DNA of 64,000 nt, from NCBI RefSeq assembly GCF_025136295.1, contig NZ_CP062788.1:248001-312000 (forward strand), written 5' to 3'. This DNA is from Aestuariispira ectoiniformans (GTDB lineage: Bacteria > Pseudomonadota > Alphaproteobacteria > UBA8366 > Aestuariispiraceae). Below, in pieces: positions 57,398-64,000 of the stretch (position 1 is its first letter; the number at the start of each line of letters is the position of its first letter). The notes under the pieces are model-generated. The model saw only the letters and a list, made by a program, of their open reading frames with translations, was not told where the DNA came from and made no database searches. Position numbers and translations under genes: made by a program.

Positions 57398-58597
57398 TTA
57401 TTCGTGACGGTTGCGGAAGGGGCTCATCCGATAGGTGCCCAGCAATTTCATCTTGGAGGTGAAATACTGCAATTCCTCCAGCGCCCGGTCGACCGCCTTG
57501 TCCGCCGGATGGCCTTCGATTTCCGCATAGAACTGTGCGGTGCTGTAGTCCGCCACAGAAATATAGCTTTCCAGTTTGACGAAGTTGACCCCGTTGGTGG
57601 CGAAACCGCCCATAGCCTTGTAAAGGCCCGCAGGCACGCTGCGCAGGGTGAAGACCAGACTGGTCACGCAGGGGCCGGAGCGCGGATCGGGTTCGATCCG
57701 GGTGCGCGACATCACCACGAAACGGGTGACATTGCCGATCTTGTCTTCAATCCGGCCACGCAGGTTTTCCAGGCCATAGGTTTCCCCGGCAAGACTGGAC
57801 GCAACCGCCGCCACCGTCGGATCACCCAGTTCTGCGACCAGCTTGGCCGCCCCGGCGGTGTCCGCTTCCTTGACCGGTTTGATGCCCAGTTCCCGCAGGG
57901 TTTCCCGGCATTGCGCCAGGGCCTGGGTGTGACTGCGCGCCTCCTTGACCGTTTCCAGCGTCGCCCCCTTGGGCGCCAGCAGGTGATGATGCACAGGCTG
58001 AAAATGTTCCGCCACGATATAAAGGTTGGATTCCGGCAGCAGATGGTGAATATCCGCCACACGCCCGCCAAGCGAGTTTTCAATCGGGATCATGGCAAGA
58101 CCTGCGCGCCCTTCCTCCACCGCCAGGAAGGCATCCTCAAAGGATGGACAGGACAACGGCTCCATATGGGGAAAGGCTTCGCGGCACGCCAGATGGGAAT
58201 AGGCGCCGGGCACGCCCTGATAGGCGATTACCGGATTATCCTCTGCCGGGTTCGAAATCATTGCCGTTCCTCCATAGTCACTGTCAGTATTGAAATAGGT
58301 TTGTGACGATCCCGTTCCGCCGGAAAACCGGCCTTCCCGGACATTGTTGGCAAAACCGGCCCGGCCTGCCGCCCCTTGCGGGGCCGGGCTGTCGATGACG
58401 GTTTGCCCCAACAGCAGCCACTCCACAGACGTTCCCGTCGCCGAGGCCAAGGCCATCAGAACATCGCGGGACGGTTCGCGGTGCCCCTGCTCCCACCGGT
58501 TCACGGTCGAATGAGACACATCCAGGCGCGCCGCCAATGCCGCCTGGGACAAACCGGCCGCACGCCGGGCCTGCAGAATTCTTTTCGCCACTGTCAT
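57398..58597 (-). CDS. pheA: Helix-turn-helix / prephenate dehydratase fusion with ACT domain
   Basis: A single open frame of 399 residues. Residues 1-62 are an XRE-type helix-turn-helix (ARRAAGLSQAALAARLDVSH, STVNRWEQGHREPSRDVLMA). Residues 65-115 are a low-complexity linker. Residues 118-295 are prephenate dehydratase (VIAYQGVPGAYSHLACREAF, MIPIENSLGGRVADIHHLL, catalytic GNVTRFVVMSRT). Residues 305-385 are the Phe-binding ACT domain (GLYKAMGGFATNGVNFVKLE). The enzyme makes phenylpyruvate for phenylalanine synthesis. An internal ATG at 58261 with GGAGGA 6 bases upstream would give a normal 287-residue enzyme. The ATG at 58597 has no Shine-Dalgarno site. Both products may be made. Confidence 0.9.
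   Translation of the reverse strand: MTVAKRILQARRAAGLSQAALAARLDVSHSTVNRWEQGHREPSRDVLMALASATGTSVEWLLLGQTVIDSPAPQGAAGRAGFANNVREGRFSGGTGSSQTYFNTDSDYGGTAMISNPAEDNPVIAYQGVPGAYSHLACREAFPHMEPLSCPSFEDAFLAVEEGRAGLAMIPIENSLGGRVADIHHLLPESNLYIVAEHFQPVHHHLLAPKGATLETVKEARSHTQALAQCRETLRELGIKPVKEADTAGAAKLVAELGDPTVAAVASSLAGETYGLENLRGRIEDKIGNVTRFVVMSRTRIEPDPRSGPCVTSLVFTLRSVPAGLYKAMGGFATNGVNFVKLESYISVADYSTAQFYAEIEGHPADKAVDRALEELQYFTSKMKLLGTYRMSPFRNRHE
58259..58273 (-). promoter_or_regulatory. Internal ribosome binding site and start in pheA
   Basis: GGAGGA (plus-strand 58268-58273) lies 6 bases before an in-frame ATG (58259-58261) whose product MISNPAEDNPVIAYQG is the usual N-terminus of a stand-alone prephenate dehydratase. 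This is the best Shine-Dalgarno match in the gene and decides where the plain enzyme would start. Confidence 0.75.
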
Positions 58598-58605
58598 GAG
58601 ATAAG

Positions 58606-58634
58606 GGCCTAGCGCAGCCAGAACCCCCTGTCAA
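58606..58634 (-). promoter_or_regulatory. Candidate pheA promoter with perfect -35 box
   Basis: On the minus strand TTGACA (58629-58634) is followed after 17 bases by TAGGCC (58606-58611), a poor -10 box. Transcription would start about 58600, next to the ATG at 58597, giving a leaderless or nearly leaderless message for the helix-turn-helix form. A weak -10 box with binding sites upstream would suit an activated promoter. Confidence 0.4.
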
Positions 58635-58646
58635 TAACTGTGCCTA

Positions 58647-58663
58647 TTGTGCACATTGCACAA
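58647..58663. promoter_or_regulatory. Operator-like inverted repeat 1 upstream of HTH-pheA
   Basis: Perfect inverted repeat TTGTGCA-CAT-TGCACAA. It lies in the 99-base gap upstream of the helix-turn-helix reading frame and shares its half-site with the repeat at 58678-58692, 30 bases away centre to centre. Confidence 0.65.
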
Positions 58664-58677
58664 AAATAAAGTCATTC

Positions 58678-58692
58678 GTGCAAATTTTGCAC
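58678..58692. promoter_or_regulatory. Operator-like inverted repeat 2 upstream of HTH-pheA
   Basis: Perfect inverted repeat GTGCAAA-T-TTTGCAC. Read on the minus strand with its flanks it is TTGTGCA, 5 bases, TGCACGA, the same half-site as repeat 1. The two repeats lie about three helical turns apart, fitting binding of two regulator dimers on one DNA face. Confidence 0.65.
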
Positions 58693-58696
58693 AATG

Positions 58697-59401
58697 TCAG
58701 CCAAATCGGCGCAAATAGGCCATGGCATCATTCAATTGGGACATCCGCTCATGATCCCCGACCTCGCTGTCGGGGTGATGGATCGTCGCCAGCATGCGGA
58801 AACGGGACCGGATCGCACTCATGTCCGGACGCTGCGACGGCGCGAAGCCCAGAACGAAAAGCGCGTCTTCCCGGCTTCGGATGCCATGCGGCAGAACCTC
58901 GAAGGACAGCGCCCCCACGATGGACCGCAAACGGCTGACCTGCTCATCGCGCGCCTCCAGACGCTCCCGCGCGGAGGGGCGGGCGGCATCTTCCAACGTG
59001 ATGGAAAGCTTTCCCCGGTCCAGCTCGAGCGCAAGCGCCAGGGCCTTGCGGATCGTCAGCACATCAAAGCCCGCCGGCATCCGCACCTGTAAACGGGGCT
59101 TGCGCCGCCAGGGTTTGCCCGCACTGGGGCCCGACTTCAGGATCACTGTTTCGCGGTCTTCGCCATTGGGCTCGCCGGGATCGGGCATATTTTCGATCAC
59201 CACCTCCGGCATGGTCAGGATGACGGAACGCGCAATATCGCCGACATTCACCTTGCGGCGTTCCGCCAGCGCCGTCACGGCATCGCGAAAGTCACTGGCG
59301 CAGGGCACGGCATAGGATGTTTTACGCTGGGCAGGCGCCTTGGAAGCATTGCGGATCGCATCAACCAAACCCTCTGATTGACTGGAATTATTCCTCGGCA
59401 T
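58697..59401 (-). CDS. J-domain-like protein
   Basis: A 234-residue protein. The C-terminal 60 residues follow the J-domain pattern: ALFVLGFAPSQRPDMSAIRS, then FRMLATIHHPDSEVGDHERM with the HPD tripeptide, and LNDAMAYLRR. The N-terminal region (residues 35-150) is unassigned, and TIRKALALALELDRGKLSI resembles no family known to me. J-domains stimulate DnaK ATPase. The target is unknown. ATG at 59401 is preferred over 59428. It lies immediately upstream of the HTH-pheA operators. Confidence 0.8.
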   Translation of the reverse strand: MPRNNSSQSEGLVDAIRNASKAPAQRKTSYAVPCASDFRDAVTALAERRKVNVGDIARSVILTMPEVVIENMPDPGEPNGEDRETVILKSGPSAGKPWRRKPRLQVRMPAGFDVLTIRKALALALELDRGKLSITLEDAARPSARERLEARDEQVSRLRSIVGALSFEVLPHGIRSREDALFVLGFAPSQRPDMSAIRSRFRMLATIHHPDSEVGDHERMSQLNDAMAYLRRFG

Positions 59402-59711
59402 GGTTTGCGCCGCCGCCCCCTTGATCACTCGCCTGACCCCTTGCTATTCACCAATATCACCGCATCATCTAGTAGCAAAAACTACATATGTTGCTAAATA
59501 TGCCATGTGTTCGCAAAGAAACAAGGTTTACTTTAAGGCCATCTCTCCAGATAGCAGTATACGCAAAGAGCCACCGTTCACCAATGCGCGCACCCTTCAT
59601 ACGCGTATTTTTTATGCAGTAGTAAGCTATTGGGAATACTCGATAATGGCGAATTTAAACCCCATCGCGATCCCTTTAACGTTGTATTTTCGCTGTTCAA
59701 ATCCCGACAAT

Positions 59712-59726
59712 TCTTGTATAACAAGA
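59712..59726. repeat. Inverted repeat, possible XRE operator
   Basis: Perfect 6-base arms TCTTGT and ACAAGA with a 3-base centre ATA, about 190 bases before the XRE start. The symmetry and size suit a dimeric helix-turn-helix protein, possibly the regulator encoded downstream. Confidence 0.4.
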
Positions 59727-59814
59727 GTGGGGAAAGTGAGAGACAACCACCATTCCTAGACCCCCGTCTCTCATTGGCTTGTTCGATCTTCATTTCAAAC
59801 AGCCGGGGCGAGCA

Positions 59815-59841
59815 GAGTTCCACCTATAGGGGTGGAAACTC
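59815..59841 (+). promoter_or_regulatory. Leader hairpin upstream of XRE gene
   Basis: GAGTTCCACC (59815-59824) pairs with GGTGGAAACTC (59831-59841) with one bulged A and a 6-base TATAGG loop. It lies 78 bases before the ATG and is followed by TAAATTT. It may be a terminator-like or regulatory leader structure. Confidence 0.45.
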
Positions 59842-59918
59842 TAAATTTCTGCACAACATAAGCCGACTTAAGCCGAGGATTGGCGCGGCCGGCACAAAAA
59901 AGGTAGGAGATTTGGATC

Positions 59919-60260
59919 ATGCCGCACCCGACCGATGTCCATGTTGGACGCAAAGTACGTGAAGCACGTGCTGCAAAGGGTATGAGTCAGGAACAGCTTG
60001 GCAAGCTGCTTGGCGTTAGTTTTCAGCAAGTTCAGAAGTATGAAAAAGGAACCAACCGCATTGGCAGCAGCCGCCTTTGGGATATTTCCAAGGCTCTGGA
60101 AACGCCAATCACTTATTTCTTTGAAGAAATAGAAGAGGCGGGCACCGAACAACGGTCCCTACCGCGACGCACAATCGAATTGGCCAAGCAAATCGATTCC
60201 ATCGAAGACGACAATGTGCGCAATCAGGTGCTGAACCTGATCAAGGCCTGCGCCCACTAG
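59919..60260 (+). CDS. XRE-family transcriptional regulator
   Basis: A 113-residue protein with an N-terminal helix-turn-helix (VREARAAKGMSQEQLGKLLG, SFQQVQKYEKGTNRIGSSRL) of the kind abundant in Alphaproteobacteria, followed by a short helical tail (TIELAKQIDSIEDDNVRNQV) probably used for dimerisation. AGGAG lies 9 bases upstream of the ATG. Target genes are unknown. The structured upstream leader may be autoregulated. Confidence 0.93.
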   Translation: MPHPTDVHVGRKVREARAAKGMSQEQLGKLLGVSFQQVQKYEKGTNRIGSSRLWDISKALETPITYFFEEIEEAGTEQRSLPRRTIELAKQIDSIEDDNVRNQVLNLIKACAH

Positions 60261-60284
60261 TTTTTTCGGACCACCCGGAACGGA

Positions 60285-60315
60285 ATTGCGGGTCGCCCTT
60301 GTGGCGGCCCGTAAT
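60285..60315 (+). terminator. Hairpin terminator after XRE gene
   Basis: A 13-base-pair stem (ATTGCGGGTCGCC with GGCGGCCCGTAAT, two G-T pairs) with a CTTGT loop, 24 bases after the stop. The following T-run is short (CTATTTG), so termination may be partial. The rest of 60261-60520 is AT-rich and shows no gene. Confidence 0.65.
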
Positions 60316-60520
60316 GCTATTTGCGCAATTCCCGGACAGTTGACGAAATTGTTCAAAATACCGTCGCCAGATTGAAAGGATTCAATCAAAGGTAGATATC
60401 ATATTGTTAATAAATGTGTTTTTTTTGGGACACGGAAAAATACTCTAGGAAAACGGGTGTTTCTTAGGCACAATACTGCCTTTCGGATGCACTCTAGATT
60501 CAAGGCGCAGGGGGGGGGAG

Positions 60521-61486
60521 ATGCAGAACAAACCGATAAACCCGATCCGCCGATTGTCTCACCGCCATGAATGCGGATGGGCGTCGTCCTGGTATGTGTC
60601 CGACGACGGCCAATGGCAGCCCATTGCCGACGTCGCCAACGATTTCCCCAACATCAATCCCTTTTCACAAGCGCCAAAAGATATGGAAATCGCCTTCCGC
60701 CATCTGGGCATGGTGAAGGTTTCAAGCAGTCAATTTCATATCGCAATAACTTGGGACCTTGTCCATGCCGACCTCAAGGCCCTGGAATCCGTCATCGCCT
60801 ATCTCTTCAACATATCCGACCATCGAAAAGTCCGATTGAATTTTTTCCATGCCGGCTGGTGCCATGAGACATTCCAACATGCAGCGGAGGCCATGCGCCG
60901 TATCATCCAGTTGCAGGCTTTTCGAAGTAGAGATCCGCAGCTTGGCATTTTCATGCGACGACACTCGCCGGAAGAGGCAAAAGAGCGCTCGCCTATGATG
61001 GCGCATTACATCAATCACTGGGAACGTGAACGGTCACAGTTTGATCCTTCGCAGCGGCGGGTACGGTCTTTCCTTCTCCCTTGCGTCCAGCTCATGACAC
61101 ATGACCGGACCGGGAACTATGTCTTCCGGCACATCGGATCGAACACGATGGTCGCACAAATGTTTGGAGAAAGCTGGCGCCGGGACGTTCTCGGCACGGC
61201 CATAAACCAATCCCATGCCGATTCCGAATTCGAGGATTCCGTCTGCACTGCCTATGAAGAAAGCCTTGAAACGCAAGCGCCCTATCATGATCACATTCGT
61301 GCGCTTGTTATTCGCAAGCACGCTGATCCAATCTGGATATCCTATCAGCGCCTTATCCTCCCTTATCGAGGTCCGGCCGGGCAACCCTTCGTCGGCGTTG
61401 TTGTGGTGCCCGACCAGAACATAAGTATTCCGCTGTTTAACTCGCCGACACTTGGCTTATCAACTGGCCGCGGTCCCTCCAAATAA
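60521..61486 (+). CDS. PAS_5-like sensory protein
   Basis: A 321-residue cytoplasmic protein. Residues about 170-310 resemble the PAS_5 family common in Rhodospirillales: GNYVFRHIGSNTMVAQMFGE, VLGTAINQSHADSEFEDSVC, PYHDHIRALVIRK and RLILPYRGPAGQPFVGVVVV. Residues 1-160 are unassigned and may be a second sensory fold (MEIAFRHLGMVKVSSSQFHI). There is no output domain, so it may modulate a partner. A G-rich site (GGGGGGGGAG) abuts the ATG. Its last 50 bases overlap the 3' end of the minus-strand gene. Confidence 0.75.
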   Translation: MQNKPINPIRRLSHRHECGWASSWYVSDDGQWQPIADVANDFPNINPFSQAPKDMEIAFRHLGMVKVSSSQFHIAITWDLVHADLKALESVIAYLFNISDHRKVRLNFFHAGWCHETFQHAAEAMRRIIQLQAFRSRDPQLGIFMRRHSPEEAKERSPMMAHYINHWERERSQFDPSQRRVRSFLLPCVQLMTHDRTGNYVFRHIGSNTMVAQMFGESWRRDVLGTAINQSHADSEFEDSVCTAYEESLETQAPYHDHIRALVIRKHADPIWISYQRLILPYRGPAGQPFVGVVVVPDQNISIPLFNSPTLGLSTGRGPSK

Positions 61487-62129
61487 CCCATTCATCAAGA
61501 TATTCGGGCACAGTAGGGCGGTTCCACACCAGCCCATGTGGCTCCATGTTTGTATATCCATATTGATTAGCCATACGCGTCCTTACTATTCTTGGTTGCA
61601 CCATGGCATAGGTGAAATCCGGTTCCCATTTCGCGAGAATAATCGCGGAAGAAAGATGCGTAAGGAGCGGTGGATAACCACGCCCACGCGCGCCCAGTGA
61701 ACCGCCGCCCCGAAGCCAGAACTCTCCCTGATAAGCAACCTTCCCGGTAATATGACGCGTGGCGTGCGATGGTGAGTGACAGAACTCGCCCTGCTGCCTG
61801 TAATACTCCGGAGAGGAATAATAAGCGTCAAGGCTTTCCAGAAAATCGGCCAGACTCCGGTTTGACAAGATATCAAAACGGGCCGCCTGAAGATGAACGA
61901 TCTCTTTGTTACGGTTCCGACCTTCAATCCAAAAGCCGTTGGACGGGCCTATTTCAGTCACCGCAGGATCGAACATTGGCGTGACCTGCTTGTCCCGGCA
62001 TTCCCTTACCCTTAAGACAAAGGCATTGAAATCCGTCGAAACAGATATCTCCATCCCTTTTTCCGATAACATCTCAATGGTATTCGAAATAGACTTGAAC
62101 GTGTTCAAAATTTCATCTTGTACCAGCAT
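61437..62129 (-). CDS. Unknown protein on the opposite strand between two plus-strand genes
   Basis: A 230-residue ORF. ATG at 62129 is preceded by GGAGGA 7 bases upstream, which supports translation. Its 3' end overlaps the PAS-like gene by 50 bases, and its start lies 16 bases from the divergent methyltransferase start. Sequence features include AARFDILSNRSLADFLESLD, a Gly-rich GGGSLGARGRGYPPL turn and an aromatic C-terminus (PTVPEYLDEWVIWRDRGQLI). No family is recognised, although the pattern of the second half could fit an acyltransferase-like fold. Confidence 0.65.
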   Translation of the reverse strand: MLVQDEILNTFKSISNTIEMLSEKGMEISVSTDFNAFVLRVRECRDKQVTPMFDPAVTEIGPSNGFWIEGRNRNKEIVHLQAARFDILSNRSLADFLESLDAYYSSPEYYRQQGEFCHSPSHATRHITGKVAYQGEFWLRGGGSLGARGRGYPPLLTHLSSAIILAKWEPDFTYAMVQPRIVRTRMANQYGYTNMEPHGLVWNRPTVPEYLDEWVIWRDRGQLISQVSAS

Positions 62130-62145
62130 GGATAAGTCCTCCAAA

Positions 62146-62994
62146 ATGAATGACAACGACCCCTCCCCAACCGACAGTTGGAAACCCACGGATCGAAATC
62201 ACTACTCTGACAACACTGTACGAACACTCTATAGATTAGCGTGGGGTCCAAGTATCCACTTCGGCCTGTATCCAGACGGCACCGAAACGATCGAAGCCGC
62301 AGCCATCAAGACCAAGGTAGCCATCGCCTTAGCCCTTAAGCTGACCGCTGCCGACGATGTATTGGAGGTTGGAGCCGGTGAAGGGGAAACAGCGCGCTGG
62401 CTGGCCCGAGAGGTCGGGTGCCATGTTACTGCCAGCAATTTCACCCAGGAGCAGATCGACAGTGGCCGTCAGAAAACTACTCAGGACGATCTGTCTGATC
62501 TTGTTTCACACTCCTGGGCCGATTTTCAGGACCTCCCCTTTGGCGACAGCCAATTCACGGCTCACCTCAGCCAAGAGGCATTTGTCCACTGCAAGGACAA
62601 AAACCGTTATTTCAGTGAGGCCTACCGCGTCCTGAAACCGAGTGGGCAACTAGCCGTAAGCGACCAGACAACAGATCGTCGCCTTTGCAGTGAGAAGCTC
62701 AGGAGAATCATCACTGAACGCCACGGGTCTCCCGACATGTGGGATACAGACGAAATGATAAACGGGGCGCGTCAAGCCGGTTTTCTGGACATCGAGACTA
62801 CTGATTGGTCCCCACATATGGCGCGACATTTTGCCAATCTGGTGAATCGGATTGAGGCGAACTACAACGCCTTTGCCGAGCACGTTGATAAAGGCGTTCT
62901 CGACAACAATCTCGAACTTTGGCGACTTGCGGTTGAAACAACGGAGGCAGGCAAAATCGGCTGGTGCCTGCTGACGGCGCGCAAGCCGGAATAA
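62146..62994 (+). CDS. Class I SAM-dependent methyltransferase (Methyltransf_11 type)
   Basis: A 282-residue methyltransferase. Motif I is VLEVGAGEGETARWLA, followed by VTASNFTQEQID, the DLPFGDSQFTAHLSQEAFVH segment and motif LKPSGQLAVSDQ. The order and the N-terminal LYRLAWGPSIHFGLYPDG resemble glycine/sarcosine/dimethylglycine and related small-molecule N-methyltransferases. The substrate is not proven. The start at 62146 is chosen. ATG at 62128 overlaps the divergent gene's own start codon. A bidirectional terminator follows. Confidence 0.85.
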   Translation: MNDNDPSPTDSWKPTDRNHYSDNTVRTLYRLAWGPSIHFGLYPDGTETIEAAAIKTKVAIALALKLTAADDVLEVGAGEGETARWLAREVGCHVTASNFTQEQIDSGRQKTTQDDLSDLVSHSWADFQDLPFGDSQFTAHLSQEAFVHCKDKNRYFSEAYRVLKPSGQLAVSDQTTDRRLCSEKLRRIITERHGSPDMWDTDEMINGARQAGFLDIETTDWSPHMARHFANLVNRIEANYNAFAEHVDKGVLDNNLELWRLAVETTEAGKIGWCLLTARKPE

Positions 62995-63003
62995 GGTACG
63001 GAA

Positions 63004-63036
63004 AAAGGCGGCCTCCGGAGAGACCGCCTTTTCTTT
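63004..63036 (+). terminator. Terminator after methyltransferase, shared with pheT
   Basis: Arms AAAGGCGG (63004-63011) and CCGCCTTT (63024-63031) form an 8-base-pair stem followed by TTCTTTAG. On the minus strand the hairpin is followed by TTTTTC, so it can also end pheT. Confidence 0.85.
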
Positions 63037-63061
63037 AGATCAATCTTTTAAGACCGTTCGA

Positions 63062-64000
63062 TCAGCCGCGAAGCGTCCCGCCGGTCGCCTTGGCGACATT
63101 GGCGATAACCTTTTCCGCAACGGCCTCGATTTCCTCATCCGTCAGCGTGCGGTCCTTCGGCTGCAACGTCACGGCGATGGCGAGGCTCTTCTTGCCTTCT
63201 TCCATGCCTTCGCCGGTATAGACGTCAAAGACCTGAACGCCGGAGATCAGCTTCTTGTCGGCACCGGTTGCCGCCTTGACCAGCTTGTCGCTGGGCACGT
63301 CATCGTTGACGACGAAGGCAAAGTCACGGCTGACAGCCTGCAGGTTGCTGGCGTCCAGCTTGCCACGGGCCTTGCCCTTCTTCTTGCCCTTCGGCATCGG
63401 AATGTTGCCGAGGAAGATTTCAAAGGCAACCGCCCGGCCTTTCAGGCCCATGGCCTTCATCACTTTCGGATGAACCTCACCGAAATAGGCAATCACATTC
63501 GGGCCGAGACGAAGGGTGCCGGAACGGCCCGGATGATACCAGGCCGGTGCATCGGTCGTGACCTGCAGGTTCGCCACCGGCGCGCCGCAAACTTCCAGTG
63601 CACCCATGGCATCGGCCTTGGCGTCAAAGGCATCGACCGCACGCGGACTCTGGTCCCAATGGCGCGGGCCGGTCCTGCCAACACGAATACCGGCAGCAAC
63701 CGTATCCTGGCCCTTCGGACTTGCGTCACGGTAGGCCGGGCCCACCTCGAACAATGCCGCATCCGCATAGCCACGGCCCGCATTACGAGCCGCCGCAGAC
63801 AGCAGATTACCGAGAATGCTGGGACGCATCACGTCCAGATCGGCGGAAATCGGATTGGCAAGCTTCAGGGAAGCATCCACGCCGCCAAACAGTTTGGCAT
63901 CCTTTTCGGACATGAAGGAGAAGGTTACAGCCTCCATCATGCCACGGATTGCCAGGGCCTTCTTGGCAAGTGCCACGCGGCGCTGTCCCTGCGTGATCGC
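63062..64000 (-). CDS. pheT: Phenylalanyl-tRNA synthetase beta subunit, C-terminal part
   Basis: The last 312 codons of PheT. The frame is open to the window edge, and the ATG-like GTG at 63976 is internal. It includes the catalytic-like B6/B7 core (LANPISADLDVMRPSILGNL, RNAGRGYADAALFEVGPAYR, ALEVCGAPVANLQV) and the C-terminal ferredoxin-fold anticodon-binding domain (LDASNLQAVSRDFAFVVNDD to PKDRTLTDEEIEAVAEKVI). With PheS it charges tRNA-Phe. The N-terminal part lies beyond base 64000. Confidence 0.97.
   Translation of the reverse strand, partial: AITQGQRRVALAKKALAIRGMMEAVTFSFMSEKDAKLFGGVDASLKLANPISADLDVMRPSILGNLLSAAARNAGRGYADAALFEVGPAYRDASPKGQDTVAAGIRVGRTGPRHWDQSPRAVDAFDAKADAMGALEVCGAPVANLQVTTDAPAWYHPGRSGTLRLGPNVIAYFGEVHPKVMKAMGLKGRAVAFEIFLGNIPMPKGKKKGKARGKLDASNLQAVSRDFAFVVNDDVPSDKLVKAATGADKKLISGVQVFDVYTGEGMEEGKKSLAIAVTLQPKDRTLTDEEIEAVAEKVIANVAKATGGTLRG

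Larger units (their letters stand above)
59402..59918. promoter_or_regulatory. 517-base AT-richer gap before the XRE gene, with inverted repeats
   Basis: No convincing gene was found: two plus-strand ORFs here lack coding character and good starts. The composition is clearly richer in A+T than the surroundings. The gap contains TCTTGT-ATA-ACAAGA (59712-59726), an operator-like repeat, and a leader hairpin at 59815-59841. It must hold promoters for the J-domain gene (minus) and the XRE gene (plus). Confidence 0.5.

Noticed and set aside
59630-59962. 110-codon plus-strand ORF before the XRE gene
   Set aside because: It overlaps the XRE start, has no ribosome binding site and shows low-complexity, non-coding-like composition.
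1-64000. tRNA genes, IS elements, prophage genes and CRISPR arrays
   Set aside because: None was seen by reading: no cloverleaf-like segments with a GTTC loop, no transposase or integrase motifs, and no regularly spaced direct repeats.

Overview
The window is a gene-dense chromosomal segment, moderately high in GC, from an alphaproteobacterium. The order argH-lptM-lysA-TIGR02302 protein beside a tlpA-like gene, the etfB-etfA-hydroxyacyl-CoA dehydrogenase cluster, a CheZ with a FliM-like tail, PAS_5-like and XRE proteins and a twin-helix HIG1 protein all suggest a free-living, motile Rhodospirillales-type organism. The species cannot be named from sequence alone. No tRNA, rRNA operon, IS element, prophage or CRISPR array was seen. 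One SRP RNA gene is present.

Layout. 1-174: tail of an ACR3 arsenite exporter. 183-5560 (minus): argH, lptM, lysA and a large TIGR02302 membrane protein, joined by 4-base overlaps, with tlpA divergent at 5597. 6371-9350: an amino-acid-type periplasmic binding protein followed directly by a histidine kinase. 9355-14417 (minus): small membrane proteins, a PduO-type adenosyltransferase, a Rossmann-like protein, EtfB, EtfA and a 3-hydroxybutyryl-CoA dehydrogenase. 14565-15506: AEC transporter. 15577-19758 (minus): RND efflux pump pair. 20086-26130: an ACT protein, a DUF4743 Nudix protein, then a signalling set of a SUOX-fold secreted protein, a hybrid kinase and an HD-GYP response regulator. 26360-27799: OmpA-like lipoprotein and two small membrane proteins. 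27827-34145 (minus): MlaF-like ATPase, mnmC, a secreted serine protease, a large protein of unknown family and a two-domain 3-hydroxyacyl-CoA dehydrogenase. 34371-41011: two TPR proteins, a GldA/GldG-type ABC exporter and cheZ. 41030-42498 (minus): fmt and def. 42625-47822: rmuC, an isochorismatase-like hydrolase (minus), an MCP and a LysR regulator. 47826-55466 (minus): an envelope group (YbjQ, M48 protease, DUF4139) and the dnaX-ybaB-recR-amidotransferase operon, with the SRP RNA upstream. 55582-57381: nudC and a membrane protein. 57398-59401 (minus): prephenate dehydratase and a J-domain protein. 59402-62994: a less orderly stretch with an XRE regulator, a PAS-like protein, an antisense-oriented unknown gene and a methyltransferase. 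63062-64000 (minus): C-terminal part of pheT.

The most unusual item is at 57398-58597. A prephenate dehydratase with ACT domain is read in frame from an N-terminal XRE-type helix-turn-helix. A strong internal ribosome binding site lies exactly where a normal free-standing dehydratase would start, and two matched inverted repeats lie just upstream of the helix-turn-helix start. One locus may therefore make both an autoregulator-enzyme fusion and the plain enzyme. Other points of interest are the secreted-protein/hybrid-kinase/HD-GYP module with a 13-base-pair hairpin before the HD-GYP gene, a YbjQ-like domain duplicated inside an M48 protease, a binding protein wired to a kinase without a permease, and the crowded antisense arrangement at 60.5-63 kb.
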